Translations under genes and position numbers: made by a program
Origin: Actinoplanes aureus
Lineage (GTDB): Bacteria; Actinomycetota; Actinomycetes; Mycobacteriales; Micromonosporaceae
DNA length: 64,000 nt
Direction: 5' to 3'
Assembly (NCBI RefSeq): GCF_015704865.1
Contig: NZ_JADQTO010000014.1
Location: 208,581-272,580 of the forward strand
Shown: positions 1-8,000 of the stretch, one piece after another
Numbering within the stretch: position 1 is the stretch's first letter
Layout of the letters: every line of letters starts with the position of its first letter
The notes under the pieces: generated by a model
Seen by the model: the letters and a program-made list of their open reading frames with translations, nothing else
The model's database searches: none
Told to the model about the DNA's origin: nothing

Positions 1-896
1 TCGCGACGGCCGCCGAACGCCGCGGCGGGCAGGCCACCGCCCATCACCTTGCCGAAGGTGAACAGGTCCGCGTCGACCGGGTGCAGCCCGGCCCAGCCGC
101 CGGCGGAGACCCGGAAGCCGGTCATCACCTCGTCGACGATGAGCAGGGCACCGTGCCGGTGCGCGATCTCGGCGAGCTTGCCGTTGAAGTCGTCGCGCGG
201 GGCGACCACACCCATGTTGCCCGGCGCCGCCTCGGTGATGACCGCGGCGATCTCGTTGCCCTCGGCGGCGAACGCGGCCTCGACCGCGGCCACGTCGTTG
301 TACGGCAGCACGATCGTCTCGGAGGCCGCCGCACCGGTGACGCCGGGCGAGTCCGGCAGACCGAGCGTGGCCACACCGGAACCGGCCGCGGCGAGCAGCG
401 CGTCCACGTGACCGTGGTAGCAGCCGGCGAACTTGACCACCTTCGACCGGCCGGTGAAGCCGCGGGCCAGCCGGATCGCCGTCATGGTGGCCTCGGTGCC
501 GGAGTTGACCAGTCGCACCTCGTCAACCGGTGTCCGCCGCACGATCTCCTCGGCCAGGTCGACCTCGCCGGCGGTCGGCGTACCGAAGCTGGTGCCGAGC
601 GCGGCCGCCTGCTGCACCGCCGCCACGATCTCCGGGTGGGCGTGCCCGTGGATCAGCGGACCCCAGGAGCACACCAGGTCGACGTAACGCCGTCCGTCGA
701 CGTCGGTCAGCCAGGGACCGCGGCCGGATGCCATGAATCGGGGTGTGCCGCCGACCGCGCGAAACGCACGCACAGGTGAATTGACCCCACCCGGCACGAT
801 GGCCTGGGCGCGGTCGAACAGGGCCTGGGAGACCGGGGCGTCCTCCGGGTACGGAAGCTCCGCGGTGGGATAATTCGTGGTCACAGCGCTTCCCAT
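1..896 (-). CDS. hemL: Glutamate-1-semialdehyde 2,1-aminomutase, partial
   Basis: This PLP enzyme converts glutamate-1-semialdehyde to 5-aminolevulinate in C5-pathway tetrapyrrole synthesis, in the cytosol. The reading frame runs from ATG at 896 off the left edge, giving about 298 codons of a family usually near 430 residues. The translation shows the class-III aminotransferase pattern: VNSPVRAF near the N-terminus, CSWGPLIHGHAHPE, VNSGTEATM (PLP phosphate cup), CYHGH, the IVDEVMTGFR aspartate motif, and near the window edge FTFGKVMGGG with the Schiff-base lysine. An internal GTG (codon 5) is an alternative start. Only the C-terminal third is missing. Identification is by motif memory and is firm. 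Confidence 0.95.
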   Translation of the reverse strand, partial: MGSAVTTNYPTAELPYPEDAPVSQALFDRAQAIVPGGVNSPVRAFRAVGGTPRFMASGRGPWLTDVDGRRYVDLVCSWGPLIHGHAHPEIVAAVQQAAALGTSFGTPTAGEVDLAEEIVRRTPVDEVRLVNSGTEATMTAIRLARGFTGRSKVVKFAGCYHGHVDALLAAAGSGVATLGLPDSPGVTGAAASETIVLPYNDVAAVEAAFAAEGNEIAAVITEAAPGNMGVVAPRDDFNGKLAEIAHRHGALLIVDEVMTGFRVSAGGWAGLHPVDADLFTFGKVMGGGLPAAAFGGRR

Positions 897-1020
897 TCTG
901 TCAGCGGCGTACGTCGAGTATCTCGAGAGGGTTGTTCACGTCACCGGATGATGTCCGGAAGGACCTGGTCTGACCGCGCCGGACAGGCCGTTTCGCCCTG
1001 AAGAGGATAGGCTGAGCCGC

Positions 1021-1347
1021 GTGGAGCGACCCGAACTGTCGATCACGGTTCAGCGCGCCCCGGACGAGGTAGTGATCCAGCTCGCCGGGGAGATCGACGT
1101 GCTCACGGTCTCCGAGCTGGCCGCGGTCGTCAACGAACTGCTGCCGGAACCGCCCGCCCGGATCATCCTGGACATGGCCGGAGTCACGTTCTGTGACTCG
1201 CAGGGTCTGGGCACGCTTGTCGTGCTCAGCCGCAAGGCACAGCACGCTCAAGCCGTGCTCTCCCTGACGAACGTCGGCGATTTCCTGATGCGGGTGCTGG
1301 ACATCACCGGGCTGCGCAGCGCGCTGATGATCAGCAGCACCGCCTGA
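1021..1347 (+). CDS. STAS-domain anti-sigma factor antagonist
   Basis: A 108-residue single-domain STAS protein of the SpoIIAA/RsbV type. Such proteins bind an anti-sigma kinase when dephosphorylated and so free a sigma factor. The phosphoacceptor context TFCDSQGLG places the serine at residue 60. The GTG start at 1021 is preceded by a purine-rich GAAGAGGATAGG stretch. It sits alone, divergent from hemL and convergent with the sigma/anti-sigma pair that follows, so its cognate kinase is not obvious; the window holds several candidates. Family assignment is firm, partner is unknown. Confidence 0.9.
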   Translation: MERPELSITVQRAPDEVVIQLAGEIDVLTVSELAAVVNELLPEPPARIILDMAGVTFCDSQGLGTLVVLSRKAQHAQAVLSLTNVGDFLMRVLDITGLRSALMISSTA

Positions 1348-1369
1348 ACGACCTGGCATACCGCGATGC

Positions 1370-1390
1370 TCGCACACCGCAGGTGTGCGA
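1370..1390. terminator. Bidirectional hairpin between convergent genes
   Basis: A perfect 9-bp stem (TCGCACACC / GGTGTGCGA) closes a 3-nt loop in the 76-bp gap between two convergent stop codons. There is no U-tract, as is usual in high-GC actinobacteria. The position suggests transcription termination for both genes. Confidence 0.65.
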
Positions 1391-1423
1391 AACCTGTGGG
1401 CGGCGTCGGCAGTGGAATAACGC

Positions 1424-2188
1424 TCAGGCGAAGTCGCCGGTGACCGTCAGCGGAGTGCCCGACTCATTGGTGGCGACCGCGCCGTAAGTATCGCGGCCGG
1501 CATCCCGCCCGCCCTCGGCGTGCGTGTACCGCGCGGAGAAGGTGTAGGTCCCCGGTTCCATCGTGTCGCCGGACGACAGCAGGAAGCGGTAGACCAGCAC
1601 ATCCGCTTCCTCGGTGACCGTGCTGGTGACGCTCGCGCCGGGCACCTGCTGGCTGCCGCCGCGAGAGACCAGCTCCGGGGTACGCGCCACCCGGATCGTC
1701 ACCTCCAGCGCCGCGAGCCGCTCGGTCGTCTTCACCGTCACGACACTGCTGCCCTGCGAGTCGCTGTCCGGAGCGACGGATCCGTCCGACCAGAGCCTCG
1801 TGTTCGCCGTCGGCGGTGCGCTGGACGGCGGCACGGACCTCGACTTACGCGGCGACGGACTCACCTTGATGCTGGTGGCGCTCGACGCCGCCGGAGTGGT
1901 GGGAGTGGCCGAAGGAGCCGGGCTGACCGGCACCGTCACCGCTGGGGTCGGTTCGGGCCCGGGCTCACCGTCGCCGGCCAGCGCCCACTGGGCGAACCCG
2001 CCGCCACCGAGCACGGCGGCCACCGCGACGGCGGCCCCGGCGACCCGGATCCGCGGTGCCCGCTTCGTGGCGCGATGGTTACGCGTGGCGGTCCGGGTGA
2101 TCCGGTCCAGCATGGCCTCCCGGTCGGGCCGGTGCGCCGCCGCCTCGGCGCGCAATGCCGCGCGCAGCTCTGATTCGATGAGCGTCAT
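1424..2188 (-). CDS. Membrane-anchored sigma-factor partner (anti-sigma-like)
   Basis: A 254-residue protein with a cytosolic N-terminal part of about 45 residues (MTLIESELRAALRAEAA...), one transmembrane helix near residues 50-68 (VAGAAVAVAAVLGGGG), a Ser/Thr/Pro-rich extracytoplasmic linker and a beta-rich C-terminal domain. The ATG at 2188 overlaps the stop of the upstream ECF sigma gene (ATGA), so the two are translationally coupled. Proteins in this position after SigE-family sigma factors are generally treated as regulators. No classical HxxxCxxC zinc motif is present, so the anti-sigma role is inferred from coupling and topology. Confidence 0.75.
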   Translation of the reverse strand: MTLIESELRAALRAEAAAHRPDREAMLDRITRTATRNHRATKRAPRIRVAGAAVAVAAVLGGGGFAQWALAGDGEPGPEPTPAVTVPVSPAPSATPTTPAASSATSIKVSPSPRKSRSVPPSSAPPTANTRLWSDGSVAPDSDSQGSSVVTVKTTERLAALEVTIRVARTPELVSRGGSQQVPGASVTSTVTEEADVLVYRFLLSSGDTMEPGTYTFSARYTHAEGGRDAGRDTYGAVATNESGTPLTVTGDFA

Positions 2189-2712
2189 CGCGCCGCCTCC
2201 CAACCGTCGATTCGTGCCATCGCGACGTTGCCGCCGCCGAGTAGTTCCGCGAGTTGTCTCGCACCCCGCGAGGTCGCGCTCTTCACCGCGCCGACCGAGA
2301 TGTTCAGGGCCGAGGCGACCTCGCGCTCGGACATGTCGAACGCGTACCGCAGCACCACGCAGGCGCGCCGCCGGTGCGGCAGCCGCCGTAGCGCGCTTCG
2401 GACGTCCACCACCGCGGAGACGTCCGGGTCGGTGGCACGCCGGAACGGATCGAGTGACAGGAGTCGTTCCCGGCTGCGGCGCCGGATCCAGTTGCGGGCC
2501 AGGTTCATCACGATCCCGTGCCCGTACGCGACCGGGTCGTCCGCCGCGGTGACCCGGTCCCAATGCCGCCACACCTCGGTCAGCGCGTCGGCCGCCAGGT
2601 CGTCGGCGACCTCCGCCTCCCCGGTCATCAGGTACGCCAGGCGCGACATCGAGGCATGGTGCTGCTCGAAGTACGCGTGGAAGGCGGCGTCGCGCAAGTT
2701 TTCCTCCAGCAC
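2185..2712 (-). CDS. SigE-family ECF RNA polymerase sigma factor
   Basis: A 175-residue two-domain sigma-70 factor. Region 2 is visible as FHAYFEQHHASMSRLAYLMTG ... DLAADALTEVWRHW, and region 4 as LRRLPHRRRACVVLRYAFDMSE followed by the helix-turn-helix REVASALNISVGAVKS. The length and RLAYLMTGE..AEDL-like pattern are typical of the actinobacterial SigE family (ECF41-unrelated, short). It is the first gene of a two-gene operon with the membrane-anchored protein downstream, overlapping it by 4 nt. The pectate lyase gene lies 38 bp upstream of its start in the same direction, so read-through is possible. The ATG at 2712 is the first in frame. Confidence 0.92.
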   Translation of the reverse strand: MLEENLRDAAFHAYFEQHHASMSRLAYLMTGEAEVADDLAADALTEVWRHWDRVTAADDPVAYGHGIVMNLARNWIRRRSRERLLSLDPFRRATDPDVSAVVDVRSALRRLPHRRRACVVLRYAFDMSEREVASALNISVGAVKSATSRGARQLAELLGGGNVAMARIDGWEAAR

Positions 2713-2749
2713 CGTGGCCGCCGGGATCCCGCCCGGCGGCCACGGACGA

Positions 2750-4240
2750 TCACTTGAAGGTGATGTCGGACTCGGCGTACTTGCAGTAGGTGCCGTCCGG
2801 ACCCGTACCGATCTTGGTCGGCTCCTTGCCCGAGTCGTTGCCGGTGAACTTGACGCAGATGTCCAGGCTCTTCTTGCCGACCACGGTGATCTTCGACAGG
2901 GTCGCGGTGTCGCCGTAGTTCTGGTTGATACCGACCAGGCTGCCGGCCGGGGCGGTGGCGACCACGTTCTGTACCACGACCGCGCGCTGGTGCTGGGTCG
3001 AGCAGTTGCCGCAGGAGCGGTAGAGCTTGCCGAAGTCGGAGACCTGGAAGTTCTTGATGGTCAGCGTGCCGCCGCCGTTGTGCTGGAAGACCTTGTCGTC
3101 CGCGCCCTTGGCGCCGCCGCCGTCGACGGTGTAGGTCGCCGAGGTGCCGCCCTTGAAGGTGGCCGCGTCCTCACCGACGTTCTCCCACCACACGTTGATC
3201 AGCGTGCAGGAGCCGGAGCAGTGGACGCCGTCGGCGGCCGGGGCGCCGAGGATGACGTTCTTCAGCACCGCGCCGTCGGCCAGCTTGAACAGCGGGTCCT
3301 GGCCCTCGTCCTGCCCGTCGCCGCCCAGTGCGCCGCTGCCGAAGTAGCGGGCGTTGCCGCCGTCGAGCGTGCCGGAGACGGCGATGGTCGCGGTAACCGG
3401 CTTGCTGCCGGTCGCGGCGGGCCAAGCGGTCGAGGTTGCAGTCGGGGTGGGAGTGGCGGTGGCGGTGGGGGTGGCGGTGGGCGACGCGGTCGCCGTCTTC
3501 GTCGGGCTCGGCGAGGCGGTCGCGGTCTTGGAGGGGCTCGCCGTCGGGGAGGCGGTCGCGGTCTTCGTCGGGCTCGCCGTCGCGGTCGCGGTCGGCGTAG
3601 CGGTCGAGCCACCGAGCGGGTTCACCGAGACGTCGTCGAACGATGCCGACGCGTAGCTGGTGACCAGGCCGATCCGGCCGGTCCCGGCCAGCGTGCCGTT
3701 ACCCGAGGCGACCCGCGTGCCGTCGACGAACCCGGTCACCGTGCTACCGGAAGCGTCGATGCGCAGCGTGTGCCACGAGGTGGGGTTGCTGACCGCCGCC
3801 GAGCCGAGCACGGTGACCGCACTGCCCTTGACCGCCTGCAGCTCGGCCTTGCCGGCGCCGGTGAGGGCCAGCCGGTACATCGTCGAGGAGCCGCTGGCCC
3901 GGGCCGCGACGCCGGCCAGGCCGGTGCCGAGACTGACCGGCTTCACCTTGGCCTGGACCGAGTAGTCGGTCCAGGACGTCTCGCCGGCGAACACCCGAGC
4001 GAGCTCGCTCTCCGCCTTGGACTGCTGGTAGACCTTCGAGCCGTCGGAGACCACGGCCCAGTTGCCGCCGGACTTGGACCAGCCGCTGGCGCCGTCCTCG
4101 AAGTCGTCGTCGAAGAGGGTGGCGGCGGAGGCCGAGGGGACGAGGATGGCGACCAGCGCGGTGACGGCGCCGGCCGCGCCCGCCGCGCCGAGGCCGGCGA
4201 CCAGGCGACGGCGCCGCCGGCTCGGGGCTGCGCTGGGCAT
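2750..4240 (-). CDS. Secreted pectate lyase (PL3-type) with N-terminal jelly-roll domain
   Basis: Predicted to cleave polygalacturonate by beta-elimination outside the cell. From the ATG at 4240 (preceded by AAAAAGG) the 496-residue product has an Arg-rich signal peptide (SRRRRRLVAGLGAAGAAGA...SASA), then a concanavalin-like domain (about residues 40-210: LFDDDFEDGASGW ... SFDDVSV). A repetitive Ser/Thr/Pro/Ala linker of roughly 60-70 residues follows, and last a parallel beta-helix lyase domain (TIAVSGTLDGGNARYFGSG, DPLFKLADGAVLKNVILG, GVHCSGSCTLINVWWENVGEDAATFKG) typical of fungal/bacterial class III pectate lyases. Paired cysteines suggest disulfides. An in-frame upstream extension to 4345 exists but would mask the signal peptide, so 4240 is preferred. 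Confidence 0.9.
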   Translation of the reverse strand: MPSAAPSRRRRRLVAGLGAAGAAGAVTALVAILVPSASAATLFDDDFEDGASGWSKSGGNWAVVSDGSKVYQQSKAESELARVFAGETSWTDYSVQAKVKPVSLGTGLAGVAARASGSSTMYRLALTGAGKAELQAVKGSAVTVLGSAAVSNPTSWHTLRIDASGSTVTGFVDGTRVASGNGTLAGTGRIGLVTSYASASFDDVSVNPLGGSTATPTATATASPTKTATASPTASPSKTATASPSPTKTATASPTATPTATATPTPTATSTAWPAATGSKPVTATIAVSGTLDGGNARYFGSGALGGDGQDEGQDPLFKLADGAVLKNVILGAPAADGVHCSGSCTLINVWWENVGEDAATFKGGTSATYTVDGGGAKGADDKVFQHNGGGTLTIKNFQVSDFGKLYRSCGNCSTQHQRAVVVQNVVATAPAGSLVGINQNYGDTATLSKITVVGKKSLDICVKFTGNDSGKEPTKIGTGPDGTYCKYAESDITFK

Positions 4241-4292
4241 CGAACCTTTTTCAACGTGGCCTGGGCCCCACGGCCCGGCGCCGGCCGACGGT

Positions 4293-4318
4293 CCTGGCAC
4301 CTTGGGTCCGGTGCCAGG
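4293..4318. other. Hairpin in the leader of the pectate lyase gene
   Basis: An inverted repeat with 9-bp arms (CCTGGCACC / GGTGCCAGG) and an 8-nt loop lies 53 bp upstream of the lyase start. It could be a leader structure or an operator for a sugar-responsive regulator. It does not sit at a gene end, so it is less likely to be a terminator. Confidence 0.4.
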
Positions 4319-4454
4319 TTGAAAATTGTTCGCTGCGTGCCGCATGTTGCTCCTACTCGGGGGATGGAGATCGCATGATCAAGCGATCACGCCCCGGTAG
4401 TGGCGCGGCTGCCCGGCAAGGTTGTTCGGCGTGACTCAGGTCACACCAAAGCGG

Positions 4455-5003
4455 TCAGTTCCCCCAGCGAGCCTTCTCCAACAGGTCCAACGCCTCGGCC
4501 GCGGCGGTATCCCCGCCGCCACGGAGCACGCGCGCCGCCTCGTCCACCGTCTCGGTGAGCCGGTGCCATTGCGCCTCCCGCTCCCGCGACGCCTCGGCCT
4601 GTGCCTTCAGCTGCTGATTCTTCGTCCACAGCTCGACGAAGATGGAGACCTTGGCACGCAGCACCCACGGGTCGAACGGCTTGGTGAGATAGTCGACGGC
4701 GCCGACCGCGTAGCCGCGGAGGGCCAGCTGGGCGTCGCGGTCGGCCGCGGTGAGAAACAGGATCGGTACGTGCCGGGTCCGCTCCCGCCGCTTGATGTGG
4801 CTGGCCGTCTCGAAACCGTCCATGTTGGGCATGTGCGCGTCCAGCAGGATCACCGCGAAGTCGTCGGTGAGCAGCTGCTTCAGGGCAGCCTCACCGCTCT
4901 CCACGGCCACCGCTGTGACCGGCAGACCCTGAAGGATCGCCTCCAGGGCCAGCAGGTTGTCCCGCCGGTCGTCGACCAGCAGCGCCTTGGCGCGCTCACC
5001 CAC
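4455..5003 (-). CDS. Response regulator (single REC domain with coiled C-terminus)
   Basis: A 182-residue protein with one receiver domain. The acidic pair D11-D12, phosphoacceptor D55 (ILLDAHMPNMDG), T85 and K108 (YLTKPFDP) are all present, so it should be phosphorylatable. After residue 125 comes a helical, charged tail (LKAQAEASREREAQWHRL) rather than a DNA-binding domain. It starts 18 bp downstream of the large hybrid kinase gene and is probably its partner or a phosphorelay output. Its target is not evident from sequence. Confidence 0.9.
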   Translation of the reverse strand: MGERAKALLVDDRRDNLLALEAILQGLPVTAVAVESGEAALKQLLTDDFAVILLDAHMPNMDGFETASHIKRRERTRHVPILFLTAADRDAQLALRGYAVGAVDYLTKPFDPWVLRAKVSIFVELWTKNQQLKAQAEASREREAQWHRLTETVDEAARVLRGGGDTAAAEALDLLEKARWGN

Positions 5004-5021
5004 GCGTACTCACCTCACCCT

Positions 5022-8000
5022 TCAGCCGCGTCCCGGCTCTGTGCTGTCGTCCGCGTTCACCCAGCGCGCCATCAATTCAATCAGTTCGTCCAGGTCCACC
5101 GGTTTGGTGATGTAGTCACTGGCACCGGCGGCTAGCGCCGACTCCCGGTCGCCCGGCATCGCCTTCGCCGTGAGGAAGACTACCGGCAGGTCCTGGAAAC
5201 GCTGGTTGCGCCGGATGCCGCGGGTGGTCTCGTAGCCGTCCTGATCCGGCATCATCGCGTCCATCAGCACGATGTCCACCTCGGGATGCTCGGCCAGGAT
5301 CCGTACGCCGTCCACGCCGTTGTCGGAGTAGAGGACGTGCAACCCGTGCATCTCCAGGGCGCTGGTCAGCGCGAAGACGTTGCGGACGTCGTCGTCGATG
5401 ATCAGCACGGTGGCGCCGTCCAGTTGCCGGCCCGCCGGACCCACGGTGGGCTCCTCCGGCCGCGGCGTGACAAGCGGTGGCATCTCCATGAGCGGCAGGT
5501 CCAGCGACGCCGCCGGCCGGACCGCCACCGCCTTGGCCGGAACCACCGGCAGCGCCGGAAGCGCCGGCATCGGGATCGCGTCCGGCACCAGGGCTTCCGG
5601 CATGTAGAGGGTGAACGTGGAGCCGCCACCCGGCACCGACGAGACGGTGATCGTGCCGCCGAGCAGCGCGGCGAACTCCCGGCTGATCGACAGGCCCAGG
5701 CCGGTGCCACCGTACTTGCGGGTGGTGGTGCCGTCGGCCTGCTGGAACGGTTCGAAGATGATCGCCAGCTTCTCGTCCGAGATACCGATGCCGGTGTCGG
5801 TCACCGCGAACCCGATCACCTGACGGCCGGGGATCCCCGGCATGTCCAGATCCGGGTCCGGAGTGGCCGGGAAGATGGTCAGCGTCACCGATCCGCTGTC
5901 GGTGAACTTCACCGCGTTCGACAGCAGGTTGCGCAGGATCTGCTGGAGGCGCTGCGGGTCGGTGACGATCGAGTCGGGCAGCTCGGGGGCGACGTCGACC
6001 CGGAACTCCAGGCCCTTGTCGTCGGCCTGCGGTACGAACGCCTGCTCCACGTAGCTGCGGATGCCCTCGAAGTCGACCACGTCCGGCTCGACGTCCATCC
6101 GGCCCGCCTCGATCTTCGACAGGTCGAGGATGTCGTCGATCAGCGAGAGCAGGTCGGATCCGGCGCTGTGGATCGTACGAGCGAACTCGATCTGCTTGCT
6201 GCTGAGGTTCTGCTCGGTGTTGTCGGCGAGCAGCCGCGCCAGCAGCAGCAGCGAGTTCAGCGGGGTACGCAGCTCGTGGCTCATGTTCGCCAGGAACTCG
6301 GACTTGTACGTGTTCGCCCGGGACAGCTGCTGCGCCTTCTCCTCCAGGCCCAGCCGCGCCAGCTCGATCTCCCGGTTCTTCAGCTCGATGTTGGCCTTCT
6401 GCTCGCTCAGCAGCTTGGCCTTGTCCTCCAGCTCGGCGTTCGTACGCTGCAGCTCGGCCGACTGGTCCTGCATCTCCCGGGCCAGGCGCTGCGACTGGGC
6501 CAGCAGCTCCTCGGTACGCCGGTTCGCCTGAATCGTGTTGAGCGCGACGCCGATCGTGGCGACCAGCCGCTCCAGGAACGTCAGGTGCAGCCCGGAGAAC
6601 GCCGCCACCGACGCGAACTCGATCACGCCGAGCATCTCGCCCTCGAACAGCACCGGCAGCACGACCAGGTCGTTCGGCGCCATGGTGAGCAACCCGGACC
6701 GCATGGTCAGGATGCCGTCGTGGGTGGCGCGGACCCGGATCGTCCGCCGGGACACCGCCGCTTGGCCGACCAGGCCCTCGCCCGGCCCGAAGGTCACCTC
6801 GTGGTCCCGGGCCACGTAGCCGTACGCCGCCGCCAGCCGCAGGCGCATCACCGCTTCCTCGTTGTCCACCAGGAAGAAGGCGCCGAGCTGCGCGTCGACC
6901 AGCGGCGTCACCTCGGTCATGATCATGCGGCAGACCTCGCCGACGTCCCGCTGGCCCTGGAGCAGGCCACCGATCCGGGCCAGGTTCGAGTCCAGCCAGC
7001 CCTGCTCCGCGTTCGTCTTGGTGGTGTCGCGGAGCGTGACGATCATCTGGTTGATGTTGTCCTTGAGCTCCGCCACCTCGCCCTGTGCCTCGACCGCGAC
7101 GCTCTGGGTCAGGTCACCGCGGGTCACGGCGGTGGACACCTCGGCGATGGCCCGCAGCTGGATGGTCAGCGTGGACGCGAGCTGGTTGACGTTGTCGGTG
7201 AGGTCGCGCCACGTACCGGAAACGCCCTTGACCTGGGCCTGACCACCCAGCTTGCCTTCCGAACCCACCTCGCGCGCCACCCGCGTGACCTCGTCGGCGA
7301 ACGACGAGAGCTGGTCGACCATGGTGTTCACGGTGTTCTTCAGCTCCAGGATCTCGCCGCGGGCGTCGACCGTGATCTTCTGGCCGAGATCGCCCTTGGC
7401 GACGGCGGTGGAGACCTGGGCGATGTTGCGGACCTGGCTGGTCAGGTTGGACGCCATGTAGTTGACGTTGTCGGTGAGGTCACGCCAGGTGCCGGCGACA
7501 CCCCGCACCTGAGCCTGACCGCCGAGCTTGCCCTCCGAGCCCACCTCGCGGGCCACCCGGGTCACCTCGTCGGCGAACGAGGAGAGCTGGTCGACCATGG
7601 TGTTGACGGTGTTCTTCAGCTCCAGGATCTCGCCCTGCGCGTCGACCGTGATCTTCTGCGACAGGTCACCCTTCGCCACGGCTGTGGTGACCGAGGCGAT
7701 GTTCCGCACCTGACTGGTCAGGTTCGACGCCATCGAGTTGACGTTGTCGGTGAGGTCGCGCCACGTACCCGCGACGCCTCGAACCTGGGCCTGGCCGCCC
7801 AGCTTGCCCTCGGAACCCACCTCGCGGGCCACCCGCGTGACCTCGTCGGCGAACGACGAGAGCTGGTCGACCATCGTGTTGACGGTCGACTTCAGCTCGA
7901 GGATCTCGCCTCTGGCGTCGACGGTGATCTTCTGGGAGAGGTCACCCTTCGCCACGGCCGTGGTGACCGAGGCGATGTTCCGCACCTGGCTGGTCAGGTT

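Noticed and set aside
3430..3610. Simple-sequence repeat as an independent element
   Set aside because: The gcggtcgcg-type repetition encodes the Ser/Thr/Pro linker of the secreted lyase and needs no other explanation.
2228..4378. 716-codon plus-strand frame over the sigma factor and pectate lyase
   Set aside because: It is open only because of GC bias at third positions; it spans two well-supported minus-strand genes and contains Gly/Arg runs antisense to the Ser/Thr/Pro linker.
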